64,000 nucleotides of DNA from Natronolimnohabitans innermongolicus JCM 12255 (GTDB lineage: Archaea > Halobacteriota > Halobacteria > Halobacteriales > Natrialbaceae). This document shows positions 52,063 through 61,037 of this stretch, one piece after another. The stretch is from assembly GCF_000337215.1 (NCBI RefSeq), contig NZ_AOHZ01000081.1, forward strand, positions 85,290 to 149,289, read 5' to 3'. A program made the translations under genes and the position numbers. The notes beneath the pieces are model-generated. The model saw only the letters and a list, made by a program, of their open reading frames with translations. It was not told the origin of the DNA and made no database searches. The number at the start of each line of letters is the position of its first letter. Within the stretch, counting starts at the first letter, position 1.

Positions 52063-54647
52063 CGGTCCTCACCGTCGCCGGCCTCACGGTCGCTAGCGTC
52101 AGCATCACCGATCGCAGCGGTCGCCGGTGGCGTCGACTGATTGTCGACGTCGTCCACGGAGTCGTCGAGTTCGTTCGTGTCCTCGTCGTCGGTCTCCGCT
52201 TCCGCCTCCCCGTCGTCGGCTGCCGCGTCCTCGTCGACCTGTGGGCTCGCCCCAGCAGCACCGTCGGGGCCACCGTCATTACCGACCCCGTCATCCGCGT
52301 CGTCTCCCGCGTGGTTCCGGTAGTACCACCAGCCGGCGCCGAGTGCAGACGCACCGACGACTCCGGCTAGCGGGATCCTCTCGAGCAGCGACTCGTCCGT
52401 TTCGGAGTCGGTTGCCGGCGAACGGTCCTCCCACGGCTGGATCGGATCATCGACCACCGTCGCTATCTCGGCCGTATGAGTGAATTCGCGCCGTAGTTCG
52501 TCGTATTTCCCGCCTTCGATGATCGTCCGAACGTCGAACGTCCCCGTCTCGGTCGGATGGTAGTAGTTGGTGTAAATCCCGTCGCCGGAAACGTCGTCGG
52601 GTCCGGAACCGTCGTCATACAGCGTGAGCACCTCGGCGTCCTCGTCGTCGCCCTCCGGCGGAACGATCTCGGCCCGAGCGCGGGCGCCGGTGTAACGCTC
52701 GAGTCCCTCGGAGACGACGAGCTGGAGGCGCACGTATCCCGTCGCCTCGTACAGATCGGACGTGACGTACAGCTCGCCGTCGACCGTCGAGTCGGAGGTC
52801 GACTGGACGAACGTCTTTTGGGGGGCGTCGACTTGCCGGACGTCGACCTCGTAGTGCCACTCGCCGGTCGGCGGGTCGTCGATCGACCAGACTTCGTGGG
52901 CGTCGCCGACGCGGTGACTGATGCCGTCTCCCTCCGTGATCTCGTTCCCGTCTGGGTCGGTCACGGTGAGTACCATCTCGCTGCCCTCGTAGGAGAGCGC
53001 GAACTGTGCGTCGTCGCAGCTACTGTCGACCTGGCAGTTGTCTTCCAGGAAGTCGTCCTCGTCGAGGGTCCCGTCGACCCGGGAGAGCTCCGATCGAAGC
53101 TGTGCCGTCGGCGTCAGATCGAAGTAGAACTCTCGAAGGTCGTTGACGTCGAAATCGATCTCGGACTGCCCGCCGGTCTGGTCGGCGATGTACTCGAGTT
53201 GTTCGGCGTCGATAGCGCTGCCGATGCCGATCGTGTGGACCGGAACGCCCTGGTTGCGAAAGTCGGGCAACACGTCGTCGACGTACGGCCGCTGGTTTTC
53301 GGCGCCGTCCGAGAGCAGCAGCATCGTTTTCGGCCCCGGTTCGTCGACGATCGTCTCCAACCCGCGTGCCATGCCACCGCCGATCGTCGTCTGCCCTCCC
53401 GCACTCAGCGATCGAACGCTCTCTTTGAACTGTTCGCGCGTCGCATCGTCGAACTCGGTGTGCGGCTCGACGACGGACGCATTCGAGTTGAACTCGACGA
53501 GACTGACGCGGTACTCCTCTTCGATCAGATCGATCACCTGAATGAGGTCCTTTTTCAACGCCTCGAGGCGCGTCATGGACGGTCCGTCGGCGTCCGCTCG
53601 ACCGGCGTCTCGTTGACGCATGCTCCCGGAGGTGTCGACGACGAGGGAGATGTTGACCGGGCCGTTCGTCAGCTCGGTTTCGTTTTCGGCGTCGTGTTCG
53701 TCCCACTGGATCGGGATGGTATCGCCGACGAGAATCTCGTGGTCGCGGCTCTCGAGTTCGTGGCGGACCCCGTCGCCGCCGGTGTCGGCGCCGACTTCGG
53801 TGGCGGTGCCGCGTTTCGTGACGATCGAGCCGCCGACCGGGCGGGGGAGATCGTCCTCGTACTCGGCGTCCGTTGCCGCCGTCGTTACCGTCGGTCGAGG
53901 ATGCTGTTGAAGTCCGGTAAACGAAACCGCATCTCCGACATCCCACTCTTCGTTCGGCGTTCTGCGGACGCCTTTCGTCGTGACTTCCTCGACGTCCAGA
54001 TAGCCGCCACCGGAGGTGGCCGCCAGCTCGCTGTCGTCTTCGCCGGTATGACGGACCGTCGCCGTGAGATCGACGACGCTTCCCGGCTCCGGACTCTGGT
54101 CGGTCGGAACGGCGGCGAACACGAACGGCGCGTGGCCGTAGATACTGTAGAACAGTCGGTCGGAGGGCATCGACATCGTCTCCGTCTCGGCCTGATCGAT
54201 CGACGTGCGATACGCATCGGCGGTGACGCCGGTCAGCCACACGAGTTCGTACTCGTCGAAGAAGCCGTCCGGGAACGACGCCGATCCCGAGAGCGGCCAC
54301 GCAACCGCGCTCAGGAGACTCGAGAAGGCGTTCTTACCCGAATAGTCGAAGTCGTCCCAGTTGAATCGATCACTGATCACGCTGTACTCGTCGCGCGAAC
54401 CGATCGTTTCGATTGCGACGCCAGTCGTCTCGAGTTCGTGTCCGACGACCGGCGAATCGGCCGCGTGTACCTGGACGAAGCGATCGACGATCCACGCGAT
54501 CGTCGTCGCGGCTGGAAACCGATCCGAGTCGAGTTCCGTGTACGACCCCGTCTCGGTCCCGTTCGTGGTTCCCCGTATCCGTCCCTCGACGCCGGTCGTG
54601 AGCGACACGACACCGGCTGTCCCCAGAATGAATTGACGCCTCTCCAT
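52059..54647 (-). CDS. Tat-exported VWA-domain protein with C-terminal anchor, 862 aa
   Basis: The N-terminus is a Tat-like signal (MERRQFILGTAGVVSL). A VWA domain begins near residue 330: the MIDAS is VVDTSGSM (about 334-341), with GGQTTIGGG and LLLSDGAEN supplying the other metal residues. Beta-rich domains follow, including a choice-of-anchor-like segment (DVSGDGIYTNYYHPTETG). A span at about 757-779 (IPLAGVVGASALGAGWWYY) leads to an 80-residue acidic tail. The Met at 54647 is chosen over 54662 because it starts the signal and fits a TATA box at 54678-54685. First gene of a two-gene operon with the giant protein; probably metal-dependent protein-protein binding outside the cell. Confidence 0.87.
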   Translation of the reverse strand: MERRQFILGTAGVVSLTTGVEGRIRGTTNGTETGSYTELDSDRFPAATTIAWIVDRFVQVHAADSPVVGHELETTGVAIETIGSRDEYSVISDRFNWDDFDYSGKNAFSSLLSAVAWPLSGSASFPDGFFDEYELVWLTGVTADAYRTSIDQAETETMSMPSDRLFYSIYGHAPFVFAAVPTDQSPEPGSVVDLTATVRHTGEDDSELAATSGGGYLDVEEVTTKGVRRTPNEEWDVGDAVSFTGLQQHPRPTVTTAATDAEYEDDLPRPVGGSIVTKRGTATEVGADTGGDGVRHELESRDHEILVGDTIPIQWDEHDAENETELTNGPVNISLVVDTSGSMRQRDAGRADADGPSMTRLEALKKDLIQVIDLIEEEYRVSLVEFNSNASVVEPHTEFDDATREQFKESVRSLSAGGQTTIGGGMARGLETIVDEPGPKTMLLLSDGAENQRPYVDDVLPDFRNQGVPVHTIGIGSAIDAEQLEYIADQTGGQSEIDFDVNDLREFYFDLTPTAQLRSELSRVDGTLDEDDFLEDNCQVDSSCDDAQFALSYEGSEMVLTVTDPDGNEITEGDGISHRVGDAHEVWSIDDPPTGEWHYEVDVRQVDAPQKTFVQSTSDSTVDGELYVTSDLYEATGYVRLQLVVSEGLERYTGARARAEIVPPEGDDEDAEVLTLYDDGSGPDDVSGDGIYTNYYHPTETGTFDVRTIIEGGKYDELRREFTHTAEIATVVDDPIQPWEDRSPATDSETDESLLERIPLAGVVGASALGAGWWYYRNHAGDDADDGVGNDGGPDGAAGASPQVDEDAAADDGEAEAETDDEDTNELDDSVDDVDNQSTPPATAAIGDADASDREAGDGEDR

Positions 54648-55163
54648 CACTCGTGGTACCATTCGGCGTCAGACAATTATAAATTCTGAAGACTTTCAGA
54701 TATATGTATGTATTTTCAACTCCTGGGGGTGAACAAAGAATCGCTCGAGTCGCCGGCGACGGTTCGAGGCGCGCTCCGAGTCATAACGTCGGACGAAGGG
54801 GTCTGTGAGGGTGTTGAAACAGACGATCAACTCGCGGTTCAGTCGACCGCTCGATTCCGTTTCGATCGCTGGAGGCCCGGTCGCAAATTGGCTCCGGAAG
54901 TGGGTGGATAACGCTCGGAAACATCGATGCGAATTCGGTTTAGCACCGACTACCGCGACTGTGCCTTCTCCCTCTCATCCCAGCGCAGTCCGTCGGTTAG
55001 CTGCTCGTTACTCGGCTCCGACGCGGCGTGTGTGACACGCCGTCACGGACGACTCGAGTCGGCCCGATCCGTACGCTCGACTGACGGGTAAGAAATCCAT
55101 AGCCTACCCGCGCTTTCGGTTACAAGCCGGATAACTACAACCGGTCCCGGCTATCGATCAGGT
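54648..55163. other. Gene-free spacer between the surface operon and the gas vesicle side
   Basis: About 515 bases. The start is AT-rich (promoter of the VWA gene). The rest is GC-rich with a small hairpin (GGCGTGT-GTG-ACACGCC near 55023). ORFs here (54708-54911, 54805-55035) lack typical codon bias and similarity; nothing else is seen. Confidence 0.6.
54678..54685 (-). promoter_or_regulatory. TATA box of the VWA operon
   Basis: ATTTATAA on the minus strand, about 34 bases before the ATG at 54647. Confidence 0.55.
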
Positions 55164-55379
55164 ATGATCACCTGCAGTAACTGCGAGACCGCCCAATTCC
55201 TGCAGATCACCCAGAGCCGCGTCTACTTCGAAGACGGGGAAATGATCAACGAGATCTCCGAGACGTACGAGTGTACCCTCTGTGGGGCCACCGGCCAGTA
55301 CGTCTACGACGAGGATCACGAAACCGAGACCGTCTCTGGGGACGTCGAACTCACGAAAGAACGGCCGAAGTTCGCGTGA
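55164..55379 (+). CDS. Small zinc-ribbon protein, 71 aa
   Basis: Two CxxC pairs (C4/C7 in TCSNCE and C37/C40 in ECTLCG) with an aromatic-rich middle make a compact zinc ribbon. The tail is acidic then KERPKFA. The ATG at 55164 opens directly at the first knuckle. Similar small zinc proteins are numerous and mostly uncharacterised in haloarchaea. It is convergent with gvpM, 120 bases away; no evidence ties it to gas vesicles. Confidence 0.7.
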   Translation: MITCSNCETAQFLQITQSRVYFEDGEMINEISETYECTLCGATGQYVYDEDHETETVSGDVELTKERPKFA

Positions 55380-55499
55380 CCGCAACCGATCGCGTGGTTT
55401 CGATCCCAGTAGTGCCGTCTCTCCACCGCGTTTTCACCGCGTCCGGCTGGTGCTGTGGCTCGCGGTCTCGGACACCTCGGTACAGCGTTTCGTCGGCGG

Positions 55500-55829
55500 C
55501 TATCCGTCGCCGTCGACGCTGACGTCCCAGTCGTACTCGTGTGCGCTTCCGACGCCGAGTTCGTCGTCGCTCGACGCCTCGTCTACTCGATTTCGCTCGC
55601 CTTTGTGCTGGCGGCGGGTGACCGCCGTCTGTCGCCGTTCGACGTCCCACTCCTCGAAGAGCCCGTACTCGGTCATCGTCTCCATGCCGGCGATGGCAGC
55701 TGTGAGTTTGAGTCCGACGAGCGGAATCCCCGCAACCGAGACGATCACGTCCGCGCGGAGGACGGCGCCGTCTCTGAGCACCACGTCGAGCACGTCGACG
55801 AGCGTCTCCTCGTTCTTCTGCGGTCTCAT
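55500..55829 (-). CDS. gvpM: Gas vesicle protein GvpM
   Basis: A 109-aa member of the GvpA/J/M family. ETLVDVLDVVLRDGAVLRAD, VSVAGIPLVGLKLTAAIAGM and TEYGLFEEWD form the conserved core (residues about 8-66). The C-terminal 40 residues are polar and acidic. GvpM is an essential accessory protein thought to help nucleate the vesicle. Last gene of the gvpF-M operon; the ATG overlaps the gvpL stop. Confidence 0.92.
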   Translation of the reverse strand: MRPQKNEETLVDVLDVVLRDGAVLRADVIVSVAGIPLVGLKLTAAIAGMETMTEYGLFEEWDVERRQTAVTRRQHKGERNRVDEASSDDELGVGSAHEYDWDVSVDGDG

Positions 55830-56812
55830 AGCTGTGCAGGACCACCTTCCCCGGTCCCGGACGAGCCGTCGCCGCCGAGTTCCGGCGCGAACGTGTACGG
55901 CGGCCACGGCCCGGTAAAACGAACCTCGAGGCCGTCGTTCGCCGCCACGTCGTCCAGCACCGAGCCGATCTCGCTCTCGGCGTCCTCGTGGGCGAGCAGC
56001 GTCAACCGACAGAGCGTTTCGCCGTCGTCGTCTCCGGCGTCGGTTACGTCGTCGGCGAGCGACGCGCTCGGCGAGCGCTCGAGGGCGTGGACCTCTCGGG
56101 CGTGTTCGTCGAGGCGGTCCCGAAGGTCGGCCGTGATCGACTCGCGTCGGGCCGCACGGAGCTCCGTCAGGCGCTGATCGAACTTCTTCTCGAGCAGGAA
56201 CGCGGTGCCTTCGCCCGAGCCGTCGATCTTGGCCGCCAGTTCCCGGAGGCGCTCGTCACGCTCGACGAGGGCATCGTCGTCGATCGGGTCGATCTCGACG
56301 ACCTCGACCCGGTACTCCCAGTGGTTTGCCAGTTCCGAGAGCGCCCGCTCTAAGAGCGTCGACTCCTCGCGAAGCCACTGGCGAACGCCCGCGTCGCCCC
56401 CGCGGAGGATCGTGTCGAACTGGAACGGAATCGGCGTTCCGAAGGCCTCACCGGCCTCGTCGACGACCGTCTGGTGGCGGACGAGCCACCGTCTGATCTG
56501 GGCCAGATCGCCGGAGTCGTAGATTCCGTCGGTCGCGTGGACGACCGCGCCGAGGCCGTCCTCGACGATCACCGAAACGGGTTCGCCGTCGACGCCGGTC
56601 GTCTCGAGGGACGCGTCGGTTCCCTCGCCCTGCTGACGGTCGTCATCGTCGAGGCGAACCAGGCAGTAGAGATACCGACCGTCCTCGATTTCGGGGAGGT
56701 CCGCCTCGTCGATGGCCGCCTCGAGCGCGTCGGCGTCCGCGTCCTCGAGGTCGTCGATCTCTTCGATCTCGTCGATAGCGTCGGGACGGTCGCTCGAGCC
56801 CTCGGAGCTCAT
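55826..56812 (-). CDS. gvpL: Gas vesicle protein GvpL
   Basis: A 328-aa GvpF/GvpL-family protein. After an acidic extension of about 40 residues, the core starts [12 protein letters not shown]; the middle has [15 protein letters not shown] and the end [10 protein letters not shown], as in GvpL. In Haloferax/Halobacterium, GvpL contacts most other accessory proteins. It overlaps gvpK and gvpM by four bases each. Confidence 0.92.
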   Translation of the reverse strand: MSSEGSSDRPDAIDEIEEIDDLEDADADALEAAIDEADLPEIEDGRYLYCLVRLDDDDRQQGEGTDASLETTGVDGEPVSVIVEDGLGAVVHATDGIYDSGDLAQIRRWLVRHQTVVDEAGEAFGTPIPFQFDTILRGGDAGVRQWLREESTLLERALSELANHWEYRVEVVEIDPIDDDALVERDERLRELAAKIDGSGEGTAFLLEKKFDQRLTELRAARRESITADLRDRLDEHAREVHALERSPSASLADDVTDAGDDDGETLCRLTLLAHEDAESEIGSVLDDVAANDGLEVRFTGPWPPYTFAPELGGDGSSGTGEGGPAQL

Positions 56813-57153
56813 CGGTCCTCACCTCCGAAGACGGAGTAGCCGGGCTCGTCGATCGCGGACGGCTCGCCGTGCAGTTGTTCGATGGCGTCGTTGACCAGCC
56901 CGTCGAGGTCGCCGCGCAGGTTCTCGACGCCGTCCTCGATCTCCTCGTCTTCTTTGAGCTGTTCGATCTCGGCCTCTATCGAGGCGAGCTGGCCGCCGAG
57001 GCGTTCGATCTCCTCGTCGGTGAGGTTGCCCGACTCCATGCGCCGAACCGCCTCTCGCTCCAGGGCGTCGATCAGGATCTCGACGACCGTGATCACGAGC
57101 GTTACGAGCCCCTGGCGGGCGTCCTCGCCGTCGCCGACGTCGATCTGCTTCAT
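56809..57153 (-). CDS. gvpK: Gas vesicle protein GvpK
   Basis: A 114-aa accessory protein required for vesicle formation. The conserved [21 protein letters not shown] helix (residues about 15-35), then [17 protein letters not shown] and a helical [11 protein letters not shown] stretch, match GvpK. Overlaps its neighbours by four bases. Confidence 0.93.
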   Translation of the reverse strand: MKQIDVGDGEDARQGLVTLVITVVEILIDALEREAVRRMESGNLTDEEIERLGGQLASIEAEIEQLKEDEEIEDGVENLRGDLDGLVNDAIEQLHGEPSAIDEPGYSVFGGEDR

Positions 57154-57749
57154 GCGTTCTCACCCTCCGCGTTCGCGGAGGCTTGCGAGTCGTCACCGCC
57201 GCCGTCGCTATCGTCGTCGCCGTCACCGTTGCCGCCGGTACCGGCGTCGGCGTCGCCGTCATCGTCGTCGGAAAGCAGATCGAACCCACCGCTCGTCGGC
57301 TGCTCCGGGTCCGGCCGCGCGCCGACGTGCTCGGTTCCACGATCCGGCGTTCGGTAGCTCTGGTCGTCACTGTCGTTGCTGTCGTTGCTGCCGTCGGCGT
57401 CGGCGTCGGTCCCGTCCGATCCCCCGTCGTCTTCGTACGCCTCGTCCGGCGTCACGTTGACGCTGCGGGTCGGATCGATCGCCGGATTCGGTCGCTCCAT
57501 CTCGGCGAGTTCGGGGTCGTCGACCGCCGCGGCGACGCGGCGCATGTCGGTCCCCTCGGGGAACTCGAGGCCGTACTTCGCCGCGGTCTCGAAGGAGGCG
57601 ATAGCGGCCCGGACCTGGACGCCGAGCAGCTGGGTGTCGCCGATCGAGACGGCGATGTCGGCGTTGATGACGATCCCCTTGTCCAGCAGCATCTCGACGA
57701 CTTCGGCGAGATCCGCCTTCTGCCGGCTCGGCTGGAAATCATCGACCAT
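57150..57749 (-). CDS. gvpJ: Gas vesicle protein GvpJ with long acidic tail
   Basis: A 199-aa GvpA-family protein. The core (residues about 1-75) has [40 protein letters not shown] and [10 protein letters not shown]. The remaining 125 residues are very acidic and Ser/Asp/Gly-rich, much longer than I would expect. The ATG at 57749 starts [11 protein letters not shown]; an ATG three codons upstream also exists. Minor component and essential nucleation factor by family knowledge. Confidence 0.9.
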   Translation of the reverse strand: MVDDFQPSRQKADLAEVVEMLLDKGIVINADIAVSIGDTQLLGVQVRAAIASFETAAKYGLEFPEGTDMRRVAAAVDDPELAEMERPNPAIDPTRSVNVTPDEAYEDDGGSDGTDADADGSNDSNDSDDQSYRTPDRGTEHVGARPDPEQPTSGGFDLLSDDDDGDADAGTGGNGDGDDDSDGGGDDSQASANAEGENA

Positions 57750-57835
57750 CGCGATCACCGCCGGTGTCGCCGACTGTTGGAACGGACGCGTTCGGCTGGC
57801 TCATCTCGAACCGTCGGAGCTGTGGGTGTCGTGGG

Positions 57836-58762
57836 TCAGTCATCGTTGTTTCTCCGGTTTCGCTCGCGTTCGATCTCGAATCGACGGCCGTAGATGCGCT
57901 TTCTCGTCGGCGCCGTCGAGAGCTTGACCTGCTTCGGAACCGTCGAGTAGCGTGCGCTGCCGCCGAGGTCGCGACGCTCGGTCGGAATCGTCGCCGCCGC
58001 GGTCGGGTTCCGCGAGTTGGTGCTCGTATCCTGGCGGCGCATCTTCTCGCGGTTCATCTCGTAGAGCCGCTCGAACTTCTCGTGGGTCTCGAGCAGCGCC
58101 GAACGGAAGGCGTCGATGCCTTTCATCGCCTGCTGCTGGATGGCGACCTGGTAGGCCTCCGGATCCTCGGCGACGTCGATGTCGCCGAGAATTTCGCTGG
58201 GGTCGGCGTCGAGGTCGTCGAGTTCGTCGCGAAGGTCGCCCTCGAGCAGTTCGCCGTCGCCGACCAGCCCATCGTCGTCGTCCGTGACCGACGCGACGGT
58301 TTCCTCGACCAGTCCCGCGTCCCCGTCCTCGTCGCCCAGTTCGTCGACGGCGCCCTCGAGTTCCCGCTTTTCCTGCCAGAGCGCGCCCAGATCGGCCGCG
58401 TTCCAGGCGTTCAGCAGGTCGATCGCCGTGAACAGCTGGGTGAAGTCGACGACGTCGGTCGCGCCGGTGTCGTCCTCGAGCAGTGCCTCGGGAATCTCTC
58501 CGGCGTCGATCGCCTCGAGGAGTTCGTCGGCCTCGACGGCTTCGGGGAGGTTGCCGAAGTCGATCGTCTCGAGTAGCTCCTCGGTCTCGCGGACGACGCG
58601 AACGAGTGTCTCGACGTCGCCGAGGAGTTCCTCGACCGTGTCGTCCTCGAGGGTATCGAGGTCGTCGACGCCCTCGAGACAGTGCTCGACGTTTTTGAGG
58701 CAGCGTTCGCCCTCCTCGAGGAGGGCGTCGAACCCCTGCTCGTCTGCGTCCGTCTCACTCAT
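57836..58762 (-). CDS. gvpI: Oversized GvpI-position protein, 308 aa
   Basis: Assigned to gvpI by its place between gvpH and gvpJ and by a basic C-terminal part (residues about 245-308: STVPKQVKLSTAPTRKRIYG, RRFEIERERNRR). The N-terminal 240 residues are acidic, with leucine-rich helices built around motifs such as TIDFGNLPEAVEADELLEAI and VVDFTQLFTAIDLLNAWNAA; this part has no counterpart that I recall in the roughly 145-aa GvpI of Halobacterium. It overlaps gvpH by eight bases. The frame stays open upstream inside gvpH, but the ATG at 58762 fits the operon. It could be a fusion of an extra gene with gvpI. Confidence 0.65.
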   Translation of the reverse strand: MSETDADEQGFDALLEEGERCLKNVEHCLEGVDDLDTLEDDTVEELLGDVETLVRVVRETEELLETIDFGNLPEAVEADELLEAIDAGEIPEALLEDDTGATDVVDFTQLFTAIDLLNAWNAADLGALWQEKRELEGAVDELGDEDGDAGLVEETVASVTDDDDGLVGDGELLEGDLRDELDDLDADPSEILGDIDVAEDPEAYQVAIQQQAMKGIDAFRSALLETHEKFERLYEMNREKMRRQDTSTNSRNPTAAATIPTERRDLGGSARYSTVPKQVKLSTAPTRKRIYGRRFEIERERNRRNNDD

Positions 58763-59765
58763 CGGTCTCACCTCGGTCGTCGCCGTCCGCGGGTTCGACC
58801 CGAACCGTGAGGACGCCGTTTTTGATCGTTGCGTCCGCCTCCCGCTCGAGCCACGGGACGGTGACGCGGTCGACTTCGCTCCCCGAAACGGCGACGACGA
58901 GCGTCCTGTCGTCGAAGCCGACGGTGACGTCGTCCGGGTCGGTGCCGGCGACGTCGGCCGTGACCAGCACTTCGTCGTCACCGCGTCGGACCGCGACGTG
59001 GTGATCGCTCGAGGGCGTCGAGCGGCGGCGGCGCGGTCGGGAGGGGCCGTGACCAGAGCCGCGGTCGCGACCGCCACCGGCGCGCTCGCCGTCGAAGGGG
59101 TCCGGACTTCGGTCGACGTTCCGACGGCCGTCGACGTCGTCGCCCGAGCGAACCGACACGTCGTAATCGAGGACCGTGTGGTCGCTTCGCCGGCGACCCG
59201 ACGCCGTCCCGCCGCGCTCGAGCGACTCGAGGACCGACAGCAGACTCGAAAGCCAGTTGCCGCTCCTCGAGTCGTCGCTGGGGTCGGCGCTGTGAGCGCC
59301 GTTTCCACCGGCGGGCGTGGCCCCGCCAGCCCCTGTTCTTCGGCCGGAGGGCGACGCGTCCGCTTCCTCGTCGGTTTCGCCCCGGTCGGTCCCCGACTCG
59401 TCGTCGGCTTCGTCGGCTTCGTCGGCGCTCTCGGCCGACTGCGATTCGGTTTCGGGATCGTCGCTCGAGGAGTGGTGCTCGATCGGGACGTCCGTGACCT
59501 CGTTCGGCCGCTCGTCGGCGTCGTGGCTGTCGTCGACATCGTCGTGGTCGTCGGTGCCGGCGTTGTGGCTGTCGTCGACATCGTCGTGGTCGTCGGTGCC
59601 GGCGTTGTGGCTGTCGTCGCCGTCGTCACCGCCGGTGCCGATGTCGCCGCTGTTACCATCGCCGCCGGTATTGCCGTCTCCGGTATTCATCTCGCCCGTT
59701 TTCGACTGTTCTGTCGGTTCCTCCGGCTCGTCCTCTCGGTCGTCGGTCGGGTGATCATCAGACAT
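58755..59765 (-). CDS. gvpH: Gas vesicle protein GvpH with Hsp20-like domain and tandem repeat
   Basis: A 336-aa protein. The C-terminal 95 residues form a small-heat-shock-like domain: VLVTADVAGTDPDDVTVGFD, LVVAVSG and ATIKNGVLTVRV. The N-terminal 180 residues are low complexity, acidic and Gly/Ser/Asp-rich, with a 14-residue tandem repeat (HNAGTDDHDDVDDS). An amphipathic NWLSSLLSVLESLERGG segment lies between. GvpH is longer here than in model species. The start codon overlaps the gvpG stop by one base. Confidence 0.88.
   Translation of the reverse strand: MSDDHPTDDREDEPEEPTEQSKTGEMNTGDGNTGGDGNSGDIGTGGDDGDDSHNAGTDDHDDVDDSHNAGTDDHDDVDDSHDADERPNEVTDVPIEHHSSSDDPETESQSAESADEADEADDESGTDRGETDEEADASPSGRRTGAGGATPAGGNGAHSADPSDDSRSGNWLSSLLSVLESLERGGTASGRRRSDHTVLDYDVSVRSGDDVDGRRNVDRSPDPFDGERAGGGRDRGSGHGPSRPRRRRSTPSSDHHVAVRRGDDEVLVTADVAGTDPDDVTVGFDDRTLVVAVSGSEVDRVTVPWLEREADATIKNGVLTVRVEPADGDDRGETDE
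59523..59620 (-). repeat. 42-bp tandem repeat inside gvpH
   Basis: Two identical 42-base units (59523-59564 and 59565-59606) and a 14-base third part, encoding the 14-residue repeat HNAGTDDHDDVDDS. In-frame length allows copy-number change without disrupting the gene. Confidence 0.85.
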
Positions 59766-60019
59766 CAGGATTTCACCTCTACGCGGCCGCTGGCGAGTCG
59801 CTCGTGAACGTCGCGAGCGATTTCGATCTCCGCTTCGATCTCGGCTTTGCGCTCGCGATACTCCGCTTCGGAGCGTTCGCCCAGTTCGTACAGCAACTGG
59901 TTTTCTTTCAGGTCCTCCTCGAGGGCCTCGAGGTCGTACATCTCGTTTATCGCCATCGTGTGCAGCGTGTCCACGATGCCGACGAACGGTCGGATCAGCA
60001 GGTCGTCGAGGATGAACAT
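59765..60019 (-). CDS. gvpG: Gas vesicle protein GvpG
   Basis: An 84-aa accessory protein. FILDDLLIRPFVGIVDTLHT and AINEMYDLEALEEDLKENQL, then a charged helical coil to RDVHERLASG, match GvpG. It starts two bases after gvpF ends. Confidence 0.93.
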   Translation of the reverse strand: MFILDDLLIRPFVGIVDTLHTMAINEMYDLEALEEDLKENQLLYELGERSEAEYRERKAEIEAEIEIARDVHERLASGRVEVKS

Positions 60020-60021
60020 GG

Positions 60022-60648
60022 TTATTGTTGGGATCCGATTTTGACGTCGACGAAGCTGTACGGCGCGAACGGTCCCGTATAGCGGAACATGAGGTCTTCG
60101 TCGTACTCCGCCTCGAGTTCGGCGACGGCGTCGTCGAAGCGCTCGCGCTCGTCGCGGTCGACGAGGTACGACCGATTCAGGACGAGTCGGTCGCTGAACA
60201 GGTCGTTTGGAACCGACTGGGCGGCGATCGGCTCGAGCGTCTCCGCGACGGCCTCTTCGATCGCGTCGTCGTCGACCTCGGCGTCTTCCTCGCGAACGAC
60301 CTTGAGGCCGAGTTCGACACGACCCTCGATGTCGTTCAGCGCGCGCCGAAACGCCGGCCGGGCTCCCCGGAGGACGTTTTTCAGCGCGCGGTCGTTTTCG
60401 AAGGCCATTCCGAACTGCATCGGGACGATGGCGCGACCGCCGTCGCGGTCCATGATCTCCCGGAGGACGTCGTCGTGACGTTGTGCGTCCTCGTCGGTCT
60501 CCTCCGGATCGGTCGTGTCGATGTCGGAGACGACGGCGTTGAGCCGCCGGTGGGAGACCGTGTAGACGCGGTCGGCGCCGCCGACGGCGTCGGTCTCGAA
60601 CTCGACCGGATCGTCGTTCATGATGCCGTAGACGTACCGGTTGGTCAT
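60022..60648 (-). CDS. gvpF: Gas vesicle protein GvpF
   Basis: A 208-aa GvpF/GvpL-family protein and first gene of the minus-strand operon. NRYVYGIM begins the domain; IVPMQFGMAFENDRAL and FRYTGPFAPYSFVDVKIG are diagnostic. GvpF is the accessory protein known to bind GvpA. The Met at 60648 is used because upstream frame sequence is basic and Ser/Arg-rich. No clear TATA box lies upstream, so the promoter shared with the divergent gvpA region is weakly defined. No gvpD or gvpE precedes it. Confidence 0.92.
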   Translation of the reverse strand: MTNRYVYGIMNDDPVEFETDAVGGADRVYTVSHRRLNAVVSDIDTTDPEETDEDAQRHDDVLREIMDRDGGRAIVPMQFGMAFENDRALKNVLRGARPAFRRALNDIEGRVELGLKVVREEDAEVDDDAIEEAVAETLEPIAAQSVPNDLFSDRLVLNRSYLVDRDERERFDDAVAELEAEYDEDLMFRYTGPFAPYSFVDVKIGSQQ

Positions 60649-60835
60649 CGGGCGCTCACCCCCGCTGACGTCGTCTCGCCGGCTACTCGAGCCCGTCGTC
60701 GAACGCGTGCGTGTGAACGCCACCGTGGTCGATGTCGACGATGGTGACGTCGACGGCGTGTACGTGCACGGACGTGCGACTGCGGGCGCGACTCGTCAGA
60801 ACTGCCGGTCTCGAGAGCGGACGGTCGAACAGATA

Positions 60836-60967
60836 TCATGGGAACGGATAATCGAGCGCCCCGGGCCCGTCGGGGGCCGCTCGCGGGCACTCGAGGAACT
60901 CTTCGTGGAAAATTCGACACCGCGGCGGGTGATGGTAGTGCTTGCAGACGCAGCCCGGGGTCGTCAC
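60836..60967 (-). CDS. Possible Cys/His-rich microprotein, 43 aa
   Basis: A short frame from a GTG at 60967. The predicted protein has four Cys and four His ([12 protein letters not shown], then FH and ECPR), an arrangement suited to zinc. Nearly all codons end in G or C as in real genes here. It lies between gvpF and gvpA on the gvpF strand, where gvpE/gvpD would lie in model clusters, but is unrelated to them in size. Too short to be certain; no leader signals are visible. Confidence 0.4.
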   Translation of the reverse strand: MTTPGCVCKHYHHPPRCRIFHEEFLECPRAAPDGPGALDYPFP

Positions 60968-61007
60968 TCCCGAGACGGTGGCGGCTTGCAAACGCAGCGC
61001 CAGTCGT

Positions 61008-61016
61008 GTTACGAAG
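61008..61016 (+). promoter_or_regulatory. Weak TATA-like box of gvpA
   Basis: GTTACGAAG about 26 bases before the ATG at 61038, at leaderless spacing but poorly matching a TATA consensus. Confidence 0.3.
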
Positions 61017-61037
61017 CGGGGGCAAACGGAATCGTGT

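Larger units (their letters stand above)
60649..61037. other. Divergent gvpF-gvpA intergenic region
   Basis: About 390 bases. It contains the promoters of both gvp operons, neither with a strong TATA box, and a short Cys/His-rich reading frame (60836-60967). The GvpE activator site known upstream of model gvpA genes was not recognised. Confidence 0.5.

Noticed and set aside
54708..55035. Short plus-strand ORFs in the spacer after the VWA operon
   Set aside because: Poor codon bias, no domain-like pattern, and one contains the AT-rich promoter side of the VWA gene.
60942..61037. Longer GvpA from an upstream ATG
   Set aside because: The extra 32 residues are not GvpA-like and overlap the promoter region and the microprotein frame.
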